The notes: generated by a model from the letters alone, not told the origin. Shown: positions 34,939 through 44,710, counted from the first letter of the stretch. The stretch: DNA of 64,000 nucleotides from CAVTQY01 sp963736975 (GCA_963736975.1 CAVTQY010000002.1:930001-994000), one strand, 5' to 3'. Made by a program: numbers and translations.

Positions 34939-37900
34939 TCAGGCACGTATCGCCAGTCCAGCCATCTGGCGATCCACCAGCCGTGCATAAATCCCACGCC
35001 GGGTGATCAGCTCGGCGTGGGTACCGACCTCGATAAGCCGCCCGGCGTCCAGCACAATGATCAGATCGGCGCTTCGCACTGTTGAAAGCCGGTGCGCCAC
35101 GACGATCGTGGTGCGATCCACCATCAGCGCATCCAGCGCCGTCCGCACTGCTTGCTCGCTGATCGTGTCGAGATGCGAGGTTGCCTCGTCCAACACCAGC
35201 AGCGGTGCATCTTTCAGGAAGGCCCGTGCGATGGCGATACGCTGACGTTGCCCGCCCGAAAGCTGTACGCCACGCTCGCCCACCCGTGTCGCCAAACCCT
35301 CCGGCAGGCCGGCGACGAAGCTTTCCAGCGCGGCGAGCCGCAACGCTCGCTCGACTTCCGATTTTTCGGCATCTGGGCGTGCGAGGCGGACGTTCGCCTC
35401 CAGCGTATCGTTAAACAGATACGTGTCCTGCGCCACCAGAGCGATGCGCGCGCGCAGGCCATCCAGCGTCATCTGGCGCAGATCGAGCCCGTCGATACGA
35501 ATCGCGCCGGTATCGGGGTCCCAGAAGCGCAACAGCAGGTTGGCGAGCGTGGTCTTGCCGGCCCCCGATGGCCCGACCAGCGCAACGGTGGCGCCGGCCG
35601 GGACCTCGAAGCTCACCCGGTCCAGCGCGGGACGATGCCGCCCGGGGTAGGTGAAGCGCACCGCATCGAACAACACGCCGGAGCCGCCCGGTTGCGGCGG
35701 CGGGTCGAGCGGTCCGTCGGTGATCGCCACCGGCTCAGCGTCCACCACATGCAGCCGCCGGGTCGAGGCGATGGTGTCAGCAAGCTGTCGGCCGACCTGC
35801 GCGATCTCGGAGACGGGCAGGAAGGCGGAGATGGCGACCAGCACCAACAACGGGAGCATGGCGGGGGCGATCCATCCATGCAGCACCAGCGGTGCGCCGA
35901 CCGCCGCCACTGCGAGGCCGCCTAACCCTGTTGCGATTTCCTGGCCTGCCGTTTGCCGGGTCAGGTCGGCGAGCAGAGTGAGCCGCATCTCCTGGTAGCG
36001 CCGCGTCAGCGCCATGAAGCCGCCGCGCCGGCGGTCAGCGGCATTGAAGGCTACCAGTTCAGCGAGGCCTTGGATCGTCTCGGTGGCATAGGCGGCCAGC
36101 TCACCCAAAGCGCCACGTGCCGCCGAGGCCAACCGATCGATCCTGCGTCGCCCCAGTACCGGCGAGGCCCCGGCATAAGCCAGGAAGGGCAGCAGGGCGA
36201 GCGCAAGGGGCCAGGCAATCCATGCCAGCGCTCCGAGTACCGCTGCCGGCACCAGCACGGCGACGAAAGCCGGCGCCACGGTGTGTGCGTAGAAATACTC
36301 GACTGTTTCGATGTCCTGTGTTGCCAGCGCGACCAGGTCGCCCGAGCGCCGCTTCAACAGATAAGCCGGCGCCAATTGCTCCAGCTTGGCGTAGAGCCGG
36401 ACACGCAGCTCGGCGAGCAGTTGGTACGCCATGAAATGCGCGAGCCAGGACTCCAGCCAGTGCAGCAACGCGGCCAGCGGCGCCGCGGCGAGCAACGCAG
36501 CGATCAACCAGGTCGTCGGTGATCCCGCCTTTACCCGGCCAAGGACCAGTGCGCCGAGCACGCCGACGCCGATGAAGGCGATAACGCGCCCGATGCCGCA
36601 CAACACGGTGACGGAGAACACGGTGCGCCAGGGCCGGATGAACTGCGCGAGCGAGCGGATCGTTGCCGGCCAGCCGACCTCGGCGGCGTCTTCGGCGATG
36701 GCACGGACGGCGGGGCGAGTTTCCGTCTCGGTCTCGGACACCGCGCGCGAGAGCTCCGGCAAATCGGCGAACGCCTCGGCGCCGCGTTCGGCGAGTTGCG
36801 GGCCCATCAGGCGGCGATATGGCCCGTCATGGGCGATCAGCGCGGCATGGGTGCCGCTTTCGGCGACGCGCCCGTCCTCCAGCACCAGGATGCGGTCGGC
36901 ATCGATGACGCTGGAGAGCCGGTGCGCCAGAATCAGCGTGGTCCGGCCGGCCATCAAACGGTCCAGCGCGGATTGAATGATCGCCTCGTTCTCCGCATCG
37001 ACGGAGGACAGCGCCTCGTCGAGCACCAGGATCGGGGCGTCGCGCAGCAGCGCGCGGGCGATCGCGATGCGCTGACGCTGGCCGCCGGAAAGCCGCGTGC
37101 CGCGCTCCCCGATCACAGTGGCATAGCCGTCCGGCAGGGCGGTGATGAAGTCGTGCGCGTTGGCGGCCTTCGCCGCGGCGACCAGCTCCGGTTCGCTGGC
37201 GTCCGGTTTGCCGAGGCTCAGGTTCTCCTCGACCGTGCCGTGGAACAGGTAAGTATCCTGCGCAACCACTGCGATCATCCGCCGGACCGAATCCGGGTCG
37301 AGGGTGCGAAGGTCGCGCCCGCCGATCCGCACCGCCCCGGACTGCGGGTCATGCAGCCGCAACAGCAGCCGGACGATCGAGGATTTGCCGGAGCCGCTCG
37401 GCCCGACGATGCCCACCCGTTCGCCAGGAGCGATCGTGAAGCTCAGGTCGCGGTGGGCCGGCTGCCGGCCGCCGGGATAGGCGAAGCTGACGTAATCAAA
37501 CATGATGCCCTCACCCGGTTCGCTCTGCGAACCGACCTCTCCCGCAAGCGGGAGAGGTGAGGGGCGTCCGGGCGCGGTGACCGGGGCTTCCATCAACGCG
37601 TGGATGCCGGCTGCGGCGGATTGGCCCGTCATGCCCTGGTGCAGCACTGTGCGCAGATCGCGCAGTGGCCGGAAAATCTCCGTCCCGGCCATCAGGACGA
37701 TCAGCAGCGCGGTGATTGTCATTTCGCCGTGCTGCACGCGCCAGGCGCCCACTGCCAAAGCGGCTGCCGCGCCGAGTGCGCAGCCCAGATCCGTGACGCC
37801 GCGCGTAATGACACTCAGCGACAACACCCAGAATGTGCTTTCCGACAGGGCTCGCGCCTTGGCTGCCAGCATCCGGCCGTACGCGTGGCTTTGGCCGAAG

Positions 37901-38529
37901 GCTTTCAGCGTCGGCAGGCCCTGCACCGCATCCAGGAATTCCTCGCCGAACGCTTTCAGCGCCCGCATGCGTTCGACCGAGGCCATGCCCGTGCGCTGAT
38001 GCGCGAAAGTGGGCGCCACGAGAGTCAACAGCGCCGCGATCAGCATCACCGTGGCCACCGGCAGGTCCCAGATGGCGATAAAGACGAAGATCGCCAGCGG
38101 AGCGAAGGCGGCGATCGCCACTTGGGGCAGATACTGGCCGAAGAAGGTCTGCAATTGCTCGACCCCATCGACCAGGGACAGCATCACGCCGCCGGTGCGC
38201 TCGGCACCGAACCAGGCGGGACCAAGGGCGACGATTTTGTCGTACAGGCGTCCGCGCAGCGTCTCCTGCACAATAGTCGCGGTACGGTGCGCCAGCATAG
38301 TGCGCGCATCATCCAGCACCGGACGGAGCACGATGCAGGCGAACGCGGCGGCAAGCGGCCAAGCCAGCGCCGCCGCCGGTGCGCCGGCAAACACGCCGGC
38401 GAGGAAGCGGCCGAGAAAGGCGAAGCGGGCAATGCCGACAGCCAGTGCAAGCAACCCCATCAGGATGGAGGCGGCGATCCGCCCGCGCAGCCCGCGCGTC
38501 AGTTCCCAAAGCCGCCGGTCGAAATACAT
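34939..38529 (-). CDS. double-length ABC exporter (TMD-NBD-TMD-NBD), CydDC-like
   Basis: A 1196-residue fused exporter: TMD1 (~15-300), NBD1 (~342-590: GIVGPSGSGKSS, LSGGQRQRIAIARALL, ILVLDEALSS), TMD2 (~640-920), NBD2 (~960-1190: VALVGPSGAGKTT, LSGGQRQRIAIARAF, LLVLDEATSH). Its gene order and linker resemble the CydD/CydC-type or lipid-type full transporters made as one chain. Residues ~322-341 (RPSPLPLAGEVGSQSEPGEG) are encoded by a palindromic repeat inserted in frame between TMD1 and NBD1. A separate CydDC pair exists at 44.9 kb. Substrate unknown. Confidence 0.82.
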   Translation of the reverse strand: MYFDRRLWELTRGLRGRIAASILMGLLALAVGIARFAFLGRFLAGVFAGAPAAALAWPLAAAFACIVLRPVLDDARTMLAHRTATIVQETLRGRLYDKIVALGPAWFGAERTGGVMLSLVDGVEQLQTFFGQYLPQVAIAAFAPLAIFVFIAIWDLPVATVMLIAALLTLVAPTFAHQRTGMASVERMRALKAFGEEFLDAVQGLPTLKAFGQSHAYGRMLAAKARALSESTFWVLSLSVITRGVTDLGCALGAAAALAVGAWRVQHGEMTITALLIVLMAGTEIFRPLRDLRTVLHQGMTGQSAAAGIHALMEAPVTAPGRPSPLPLAGEVGSQSEPGEGIMFDYVSFAYPGGRQPAHRDLSFTIAPGERVGIVGPSGSGKSSIVRLLLRLHDPQSGAVRIGGRDLRTLDPDSVRRMIAVVAQDTYLFHGTVEENLSLGKPDASEPELVAAAKAANAHDFITALPDGYATVIGERGTRLSGGQRQRIAIARALLRDAPILVLDEALSSVDAENEAIIQSALDRLMAGRTTLILAHRLSSVIDADRILVLEDGRVAESGTHAALIAHDGPYRRLMGPQLAERGAEAFADLPELSRAVSETETETRPAVRAIAEDAAEVGWPATIRSLAQFIRPWRTVFSVTVLCGIGRVIAFIGVGVLGALVLGRVKAGSPTTWLIAALLAAAPLAALLHWLESWLAHFMAYQLLAELRVRLYAKLEQLAPAYLLKRRSGDLVALATQDIETVEYFYAHTVAPAFVAVLVPAAVLGALAWIAWPLALALLPFLAYAGASPVLGRRRIDRLASAARGALGELAAYATETIQGLAELVAFNAADRRRGGFMALTRRYQEMRLTLLADLTRQTAGQEIATGLGGLAVAAVGAPLVLHGWIAPAMLPLLVLVAISAFLPVSEIAQVGRQLADTIASTRRLHVVDAEPVAITDGPLDPPPQPGGSGVLFDAVRFTYPGRHRPALDRVSFEVPAGATVALVGPSGAGKTTLANLLLRFWDPDTGAIRIDGLDLRQMTLDGLRARIALVAQDTYLFNDTLEANVRLARPDAEKSEVERALRLAALESFVAGLPEGLATRVGERGVQLSGGQRQRIAIARAFLKDAPLLVLDEATSHLDTISEQAVRTALDALMVDRTTIVVAHRLSTVRSADLIIVLDAGRLIEVGTHAELITRRGIYARLVDRQMAGLAIRA
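37508..37564. repeat. branched palindromic repeat, copy A (inside the ABC exporter CDS)
   Basis: CCCTCACC...GGTGAGGG encloses two hairpins: CGGTTCGC-TCT-GCGAACCG and CCTCTCCCGC-AA-GCGGGAGAGG. The same architecture occurs at 44660 with a different first stem. It adds about 19 in-frame residues to the ABC exporter, in the linker before NBD1. It resembles dispersed 'LPLAGEG'-type palindromes of alphaproteobacteria. Confidence 0.75.
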
Positions 38530-38698
38530 TCCGCCTCCGCCGTTGCGCTACGGTGCCGGCCGGCAAATAAGGCGGTCTGGCCGCGCCGGCAAAGGATGGT
38601 TCTCAACCGGTGTTGAGCCGAATGCAACGCGGGTGATGCCCGGACCCAGGCGGCGCGGTCGCAGGCTTCGTCGCTTGCTGGGCAAGGTTAATACAAGG

Positions 38699-39427
38699 TC
38701 AGGCTGTCGAAGCGGCAACCAGGCTGGATGTCGCATGATGGTGCTGTGCGACCAGCCGTTCGAGTCGCTCGAGCCGCCGGTCGCGCAAGCCCAGCTCGCG
38801 CAGGTGCTCGATCGTCTGGTGCAGGTATTCGGTGCCGCTGCCGAGCGCGCCGGCTGCGGTGGCCAGGCGCGCCGCGATTGCCGGCTCGGACAGAGGTCCC
38901 GTGTAGCGCTCATGCCGGCGGTTGACGACGAAGCTGATCGCGCGAAACGTCTCCTGGGCGGCCTGCACATTGACCCAGCGGGCGAGATAAGCCTGACCGA
39001 ACATCTCCCGTCGCCAAACCAGCAGCAGCTCGTCGCGGGCAGGTGCAGCCACACGAAAGGCGATTCCCTGGCAAGATCCGCCGTGGTCCAGCGCCAACAT
39101 CAGTCCCGGCCAGTCCGGTGAGCCGCGGCCCATGGTCAGCCCGAGGCAGAACCGGCGATGCCAGCCGCGCAGCAAGGCTGGCCGCTGCTCCGCGAAGATG
39201 AAGGCGGGGTTCCACATGAGGGAGCCATAGCCGAACAGCCATACGTCCTGCCGCGCATCATGCCCGGCCAGCACCGCATCGAGCGACGCCTCGATTTCCG
39301 CGTCGGTCTTCACTTTCATCCCGGGCAGGAGACCCGAACGCACACGGGCGAGCAATGAGCCGTCGCGCAGGCCCTCCCGCGTGATCACCACCCGCGCGTT
39401 TTCGAGCGGCTGCTCTGAGGCTGTCAT
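38699..39427 (-). CDS. chaC: ChaC-like gamma-glutamylcyclotransferase
   Basis: A 242-residue protein with the ChaC-type fold. WLFGYGSLMWNPAFIFAEQR is the substrate-binding YGSL signature, and RGWHRRFCLGLTMGRGSPDWPG the next conserved block. ChaC enzymes cleave glutathione to 5-oxoproline and Cys-Gly. ATG at 39427 chosen over 39493 because the homology begins close to it. It follows the GH15 gene by 31 nt. Likely co-transcribed with it. Confidence 0.82.
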   Translation of the reverse strand: MTASEQPLENARVVITREGLRDGSLLARVRSGLLPGMKVKTDAEIEASLDAVLAGHDARQDVWLFGYGSLMWNPAFIFAEQRPALLRGWHRRFCLGLTMGRGSPDWPGLMLALDHGGSCQGIAFRVAAPARDELLLVWRREMFGQAYLARWVNVQAAQETFRAISFVVNRRHERYTGPLSEPAIAARLATAAGALGSGTEYLHQTIEHLRELGLRDRRLERLERLVAQHHHATSSLVAASTA

Positions 39428-39458
39428 GCGACGAGTATCGCGGTCTGGCGATCCCGTA

Positions 39459-41300
39459 TCAATCGCCAGCCCCGCGCTGATGCGCGGGACCATAATCGCT
39501 CAGATTGAGCGCCGTGTTGATCAGCGCCAAATGGGAGAAAGCCTGCGGGAAATTCCCGACCAGCCGTTGCGTCTCAGGGTCATACTCTTCCGACAGGAGA
39601 CCCACATCGTTGGCCAGCGCGAGCAGGCGCTGGAACAACCTGCGCGCATCGTCGTAGCGGCCCTGCAGCACGAGATTATCGGCGAACCAGAAGCTGCAGG
39701 CGAGGAAAACACCCTCCCCCGGCGGCAGCCCGTCCTTCGTCTCGGTGGTGTGGTATCGCAGCACGAGATCACCATGCATCAGCTCGCGCTCGATCGCCGA
39801 CGTGGTCCCGACCATGCGCGGATCGGTTGCCGGCAGGAAGCCGACCAGCGGTATCATCAGCAGGCTCGCGTCCAGCGAATCGCCGCCAAGCTCCTGCACG
39901 AAACTGTTCTTCCCGCTGTTGAATCCCTGCCGGCAAACGGTGGCATGGATCTGATCGCGCACAGCCCGCCATTGACTGAGCGGGGCGTCCGTAAGCTTGC
40001 GTTCCTCCGCTGTTTTCACCACGCGATCCATCGCCACCCAGGCCATTACCTTGGAGAAGGTGAACTGCCGGCGCCCGCCACGCACCTCCCAGATGCTTTC
40101 ATCCGGCTGGTCCCATAGCGTCACCAGGTGATTGGCAATTTCCCGCTGCAGCTCCCAGGTTTCCGCGGGCGGGGCCAAGCCACCGCGATCGGCTTGGTAC
40201 AGCGCATCGACCACTTCCCCGAAGACATCGATCTGCAACTGTTCGCTGGCGGCATTGCCGATGCGCACCGGCTTCGCTCCCTGGTAGCCAGCCAGCGTCG
40301 CCACTTCCCACTCCTGGATCCGTCGCTCGCCGGCAAGGCCGTAGAGGGTCTGCAACTGGTCGGGACTGCCTGCGACGCTGCGTCGCAGCCATTCGCTCCA
40401 GGCTCTCGCCTCCTCGCGGTAGCCGGCATGGATCAGGGCGAGCAACGTGAACGTCGCGTCGCGCAGCCAACAGAAACGGTAATCCCAGTTGCGCGAGCCG
40501 CCGAGTTTCTCCGGCAACGATGTCGTGGGCGCGGCGATAATGCCACCGGTTGGTGCGAATGTAAGCGCCTTCAACGTCAGCAAGGAGCGCTGCACCGCCG
40601 GCTGCCACTCGCCTTCGTAAGTGCCGCGACGCGACCAATCTGTCCAGAACGCCTCGGTCGCATGCAGCGCGCGGTCCGGGTCGGGTACCGCCGGTGTCGG
40701 CAGATGTGACGGACCATAGGCGAGGACGAAGAATTCTTCCCCGTCCGGGTCGAGAGTAAAATCGGCAACGGTCCTGAAATCCCGTCCTTCCACCGGGACG
40801 GTGCTATGCAACATCGCCTGATGTGGGCCGGCGACGGCGCGCACGCCGAATCCCGTGCGCAGGCGTGTCACCCAGGGGACCACCGAACCATATTCGAAGC
40901 GGAGCGCCAGTTCGAAGCACATGCGCGTCCGCCCGCGCAGGCCGCGCAGGATGCGAACGACCGCGGGGCCGGCGGCCCAAATGGGCATGAAGTCGATCAA
41001 CACGGCTGCGCCCTCAGCCGTTTCGAACGTGGTCTCGACGATCATGGTCGCCGGGCGGTAGCGGCGGCTCACGCGTGCCGAGCCGTCCTGCGGCGCGATG
41101 CGCCAGCGCCCCGCATCCGGGGTATCGAGCAGCGCGGTGAAGCACGCTGCGTCGTCGAAACGAGGCAGGCAGAGCCAGTCGATCGAGCCGTCACGACTGA
41201 CGAGGGCGCCGGTGTTGCAGTCGCCGATCAGCGCATAGTCTTCGATGCGCGCAGCGTAACGGGGTGAGTCATCCACGGCGGGACGTGAGGGATCCGCCAC
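39459..41300 (-). CDS. glycoside hydrolase family 15 protein (glucoamylase/trehalase-type)
   Basis: A 613-residue GH15 enzyme. N-terminal super-beta-sandwich (IEDYALIGDCNTGALVSRDG, IDWLCLPRFDD), then an (alpha/alpha)6 barrel with GSRNWDYRFCWLRDATFTLL, the family hallmark that precedes the catalytic Glu region, and DESIWEVRGGRRQFTFSKVM. GH15 enzymes include glucoamylases, glucodextranases and alpha,alpha-trehalases. The frame extends to a weak TTG at 41390, but GTG at 41300, 2 nt after the upstream stop (TGACGGTG), gives the usual ADPSRP... start. No signal peptide: cytoplasmic, so trehalose breakdown is the likelier role. Confidence 0.85.
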   Translation of the reverse strand: MADPSRPAVDDSPRYAARIEDYALIGDCNTGALVSRDGSIDWLCLPRFDDAACFTALLDTPDAGRWRIAPQDGSARVSRRYRPATMIVETTFETAEGAAVLIDFMPIWAAGPAVVRILRGLRGRTRMCFELALRFEYGSVVPWVTRLRTGFGVRAVAGPHQAMLHSTVPVEGRDFRTVADFTLDPDGEEFFVLAYGPSHLPTPAVPDPDRALHATEAFWTDWSRRGTYEGEWQPAVQRSLLTLKALTFAPTGGIIAAPTTSLPEKLGGSRNWDYRFCWLRDATFTLLALIHAGYREEARAWSEWLRRSVAGSPDQLQTLYGLAGERRIQEWEVATLAGYQGAKPVRIGNAASEQLQIDVFGEVVDALYQADRGGLAPPAETWELQREIANHLVTLWDQPDESIWEVRGGRRQFTFSKVMAWVAMDRVVKTAEERKLTDAPLSQWRAVRDQIHATVCRQGFNSGKNSFVQELGGDSLDASLLMIPLVGFLPATDPRMVGTTSAIERELMHGDLVLRYHTTETKDGLPPGEGVFLACSFWFADNLVLQGRYDDARRLFQRLLALANDVGLLSEEYDPETQRLVGNFPQAFSHLALINTALNLSDYGPAHQRGAGD

Positions 41301-41302
41301 CG

Positions 41303-41638
41303 TCAGCTTGCGCGACCATAGGATCGGCCACTGAGGCTGTTTGTGCACCAGCAGGTGGTGCCGGCGGGTACCGGATGTTCCATCGGGCAAATCGTGGTGC
41401 CGGCACAGCAGGATTGAACGGCGTAACGAGCCGGTGGCGGCGCGTATGTTACCGGGGGCGGCGCGTAGTAAACCGGTGGCGGATAATAATAGACAGGCGG
41501 CGGGTAATACACGGGCGGCGGGGCGATGCCGATAAAGGAGCCGCCCCAGGCCAAAGCGGGTGTTGCGATGGCGAAGGCGGCACAGCCGGCCGCCAGCGTG
41601 GCGGCGAGGACAAGCGGACGGGTCAGCCGGCGGAGCAT
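41303..41638 (-). CDS. small secreted Pro/Tyr-rich protein
   Basis: A 111-residue protein. GGAGG 6 nt before ATG 41638; signal peptide ends near ALA (LVLAATLAAGCAAFAIATPALA). Mature part has four PPPVYY/PPPVTY repeats and a Cys-containing tail (CCAGTTICPMEHPVPAGTTCWCTN). No enzymatic motif. Similar tails occur in surface proteins of related bacteria. It lies 2 nt upstream of the GH15 start and probably co-transcribed. Divergent from the helicase gene. Confidence 0.75.
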   Translation of the reverse strand: MLRRLTRPLVLAATLAAGCAAFAIATPALAWGGSFIGIAPPPVYYPPPVYYYPPPVYYAPPPVTYAPPPARYAVQSCCAGTTICPMEHPVPAGTTCWCTNSLSGRSYGRAS

Positions 41639-41874
41639 GGTTCCTCCAAAGTCAATTCCGGTGCGGCGAGCAGGTTGGAGCCTATTTTGGGCGACCGATA
41701 CGAGCATTTCCATAGGGCGGCCCGGCCGACCGCGCCAACTTGACTTTCGGGCGTTTCGCCCCGATACCCCGCCGCGAAACACGCTGCGGGCTGCACGGTG
41801 CCTGGGCGTGTCTTGCGCGTGGCGCGCTGCGCCCATTTCGCCCGAGCGAACGCGAAACTCGACTGGACAGGAAT

Positions 41875-43434
41875 TTGACCGACACGATCACCGCCCCGGC
41901 GGACGCAGCCGTGGACACAACCACGGATAAGCCGCCGGCCGGAGGGCCGGAGCAACTATCGACCGAGCCCCGTCGTCCGCTGTTCGATGAGCTCGGGCTG
42001 TCGGAGTTCGTGCTGCGGGCGATCGCGGAGATGGGCTATCGCCATCCGACCCCGATCCAGGAGCAGGCTATCCCGTTCGTGCTGATGGGGCGCGACGTGC
42101 TGGGTGCCGCCCAGACGGGCACCGGCAAGACCGCCAGTTTCACTCTGCCGCTGCTCGACATCCTGTCCGGCTCGCGCGCTCGGGCGCGCATGCCGCGCAC
42201 CCTCATCCTGGAGCCCACCCGCGAACTGGCACTGCAGGTCGCCGATAACTTCGTCCAGTACGGCAAATACCTGAAGCTCACGCATGCCCTGATCATCGGC
42301 GGCGAGAGCATGGCCGATCAGAAGGACCTCCTGATGCGGGGCGTCGATGTGCTGATCGCGACGCCCGGCCGACTGATCGACATGTTCGAACGCGGCACCG
42401 TGTTGTTGAGCGACGTCAAGATCCTGGTGATCGATGAAGCCGACCGAATGCTCGACATGGGCTTCATTCCCGATGTGGAGCGGATCGTCAGCCTGCTGCC
42501 GCGCAGCCGGCAGACGCTGTTTTTCTCGGCCACCCTGCTGCCGGAAATCCGCCGGCTTGCCGATGCCTTCCTCGTCAACCCGAAGGAGATTTCGGTCTCC
42601 CGCCCCGCGTCGGTGGCGACCACGATCACCGAGGGCCTCATTCTGGTGGCAGAGCACGACAAGCGCGAGTCGCTGCGCCGACTGGTGCGCACGCAGCGGG
42701 TACAGAACGCGTTGATCTTCTGCAATCGCAAGCGCGATGTGGACATCCTCTACAAATCACTGAGCAAGCACCGGTTCAGTGCCGGCGCGCTGCATGGCGA
42801 TATGAGCCAGACGGTCCGCTTCGCCACGCTGGAGAAGTTCAAGTCAGGGGAGCTGCAACTGCTGGTATGCAGCGACGTGGCGGCGCGAGGCCTCGATATC
42901 GGCGGCTTGTCGCACGTGTTCAATTTCGACGTGCCGCATCATGCGGAAGACTATGTGCACCGGATCGGGCGGACCGGCCGGGCCGGGCTGGAAGGCCGGG
43001 CGTTCACGATAGCCACGCCGGAGGATCGGCTAGCGGTCGAGGCGATCGAGAAACTGACCGGGCACTCAATTCCACCTGTGGTGGTCGAGGGGCTGGATCC
43101 GGTTGATTGGGCGGCGGAGGACGGGGGCCGGCGCCGCCGCCGCGGCGGCTCCAAGGCCAGCGTGGAAAAGAAGCGGCCCGAGAAACAAGACGAGAAACAA
43201 GAGAAGAAAAAAGCCGAGAAGCGCCAGCCGAAGCCGGAGGCGAAGCAGCCCGCGCCATCGCAGTCTCCTGCGCCGCGTCCTCCGGCCCGCATGCGGTCCG
43301 CGCCGCGGCGCGAGGAGGAGGCGGCTTCCCCGATCATCGGTTTCGGCGCCGACGTGCCCGCCTTCATGCGGCTGGCGACGCGACCTGCGCGCGCCCAGCC
43401 AACCCCGACCGCCGAGGTGGAAACCGAGGCATGA
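41875..43434 (+). CDS. DEAD-box RNA helicase, RhlE-type
   Basis: A ~519-residue DEAD-box helicase with Q motif (GYRHPTPIQEQAIP), Walker A (AQTGTGKTASFTLP), PTRELA, ATPGRLIDMFER, DEAD (IDEADRMLDMGF), SATLL, DVAARGLDIGG and HRIGRTGRAG. A basic Lys/Glu/Arg-rich tail (ASVEKKRPEKQDEKQEKKK) is typical of RhlE/CsdA-type helicases. The long frame begins at 41740, but the N-terminus is best started at TTG 41875 with AGGA nearby; uncertain. Its stop overlaps the start of glutaryl-CoA dehydrogenase by 4 nt. It contains a native GTTCGAAC that is in frame. Confidence 0.85.
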   Translation: MTDTITAPADAAVDTTTDKPPAGGPEQLSTEPRRPLFDELGLSEFVLRAIAEMGYRHPTPIQEQAIPFVLMGRDVLGAAQTGTGKTASFTLPLLDILSGSRARARMPRTLILEPTRELALQVADNFVQYGKYLKLTHALIIGGESMADQKDLLMRGVDVLIATPGRLIDMFERGTVLLSDVKILVIDEADRMLDMGFIPDVERIVSLLPRSRQTLFFSATLLPEIRRLADAFLVNPKEISVSRPASVATTITEGLILVAEHDKRESLRRLVRTQRVQNALIFCNRKRDVDILYKSLSKHRFSAGALHGDMSQTVRFATLEKFKSGELQLLVCSDVAARGLDIGGLSHVFNFDVPHHAEDYVHRIGRTGRAGLEGRAFTIATPEDRLAVEAIEKLTGHSIPPVVVEGLDPVDWAAEDGGRRRRRGGSKASVEKKRPEKQDEKQEKKKAEKRQPKPEAKQPAPSQSPAPRPPARMRSAPRREEEAASPIIGFGADVPAFMRLATRPARAQPTPTAEVETEA

Positions 43435-44645
43435 CGGATCTCGAGCGGCCCCGGAGTCGGTTCACTCCGTTCACCTGGGACGATCCGCTGCGTCTCGAGG
43501 CTCAGCTTGCCGACGAGGAACGTGCGATCCGCGACGCCGCGCGTGCCTATTGCCAGGAGAGATTGTTCCCCCGCGTGTTGGACGCGAACCGGCACGAACG
43601 CTTCGACCGCGCCATCATGAACGAGATGGGCGAGATGGGTTTCCTGGGCGCGACGCTGGAGGGATATGGCTGCGCCGGCGTCAACTACGTCGCTTACGGG
43701 CTGATTGCGCGTGAGGTGGAGCGCGTCGATTCCGGCTACCGCTCCTGCTTTTCCGTGCAGTCGTCGCTGGTGATGTATCCCATCCACGCCTTCGGCTCCG
43801 ACGCGCAGAAGGAGCACTATCTGCCGAAGCTACGGTCCGGGGAGTGGGTCGGCTGCTTTGGCCTGACGGAACCCGACGCCGGATCGGACCCGGCCTCGAT
43901 GCGGTCGCGGGCGAAATCCGCAGTTGGCGGTTTCGTGCTGAACGGAACCAAAACCTGGATCACCAATTCGCCGCTGGCCGACGTTCTGGTGGTCTGGGCG
44001 AAGGACGAGGCCGGCGATATTCGCGGCTTCATTCTGGAACGTGGCATGCAGGGCCTGACCACGCCGAAGATCGAGGGCAAGTTTTCGCTGCGTGCCAGCA
44101 CCACCGGCATGATCATGATGCAGGACGTGTTCGTGCCGGGGGAGAATATGCTGCCCGGCCTGAAAGGCCTGCGGGGACCGTTCTCCTGCCTCAACAACGC
44201 CCGCTACGGGATCGCCTGGGGCGCGCTCGGCGCCGCCGAGTTCTGCTGGATGGCGGCGCGCGACTACACGATGCAACGGATGCTGTTCGGCCGGCCGCTG
44301 GCTGCCACGCAGCTTATTCAGAAGAAGCTTGCCGACATGCAGACCGAGATCGCGCTCGGTCTGCAATCGGTGCTGCGCCTCGGGCGGCTGATGGATGCGC
44401 ATGAGGCCGCGCCGGAGATGATCTCCATGCTGAAGCGCAACTCCTGTGGCAAGGCTCTGGCGATTGCGCGGGAGGCCCGCGACATGCACGGGGGCAACGG
44501 TATCGCCGACGAGTACCACGTCATCCGGCATGTGATGAATCTGGAGGCGGTGAATACCTACGAGGGCACGCACGACGTGCACGCGCTGATCCTGGGGCGG
44601 GCGCAGACCGGGCTCAACGCCTTCGGGGCTGAGGGAGGGGGGTAA
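43431..44645 (+). CDS. gcdH: glutaryl-CoA dehydrogenase
   Basis: A 404-residue acyl-CoA dehydrogenase of the glutaryl-CoA type. Oxidatively decarboxylates glutaryl-CoA to crotonyl-CoA with FAD in lysine, tryptophan or benzoate-related degradation. Motifs: VGCFGLTEPDAGSDPASM, KTWITNSPLADV, catalytic Glu in NTYEGTHDVHALILGR. Length and sequence order fit GcdH. The long frame from 43107 is the helicase C-terminal antisense reading; homology starts at ATG 43431, overlapping the helicase stop (ATGA). Confidence 0.9.
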   Translation: MTDLERPRSRFTPFTWDDPLRLEAQLADEERAIRDAARAYCQERLFPRVLDANRHERFDRAIMNEMGEMGFLGATLEGYGCAGVNYVAYGLIAREVERVDSGYRSCFSVQSSLVMYPIHAFGSDAQKEHYLPKLRSGEWVGCFGLTEPDAGSDPASMRSRAKSAVGGFVLNGTKTWITNSPLADVLVVWAKDEAGDIRGFILERGMQGLTTPKIEGKFSLRASTTGMIMMQDVFVPGENMLPGLKGLRGPFSCLNNARYGIAWGALGAAEFCWMAARDYTMQRMLFGRPLAATQLIQKKLADMQTEIALGLQSVLRLGRLMDAHEAAPEMISMLKRNSCGKALAIAREARDMHGGNGIADEYHVIRHVMNLEAVNTYEGTHDVHALILGRAQTGLNAFGAEGGG

Positions 44646-44659
44646 AGATGGGAGTGCTA

Positions 44660-44710
44660 CCCTCACCCGCCACGCTGCGCGTGGCAACCTCTCCCGCGCG
44701 GGAGAGGTGA
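44660..44710. repeat. branched palindromic repeat, copy B
   Basis: CCCTCACCC opens the element, followed by hairpin GCCACGC-TGC-GCGTGGC and hairpin CCTCTCCCGC-GCGGGAGAGG, ending GAGAGGTGA. Same layout as copy A at 37508, but the first stem has different, compensated bases. It lies just after the glutaryl-CoA dehydrogenase stop; the rest of the gap to CydD (to 44904) shows no gene. Confidence 0.75.
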
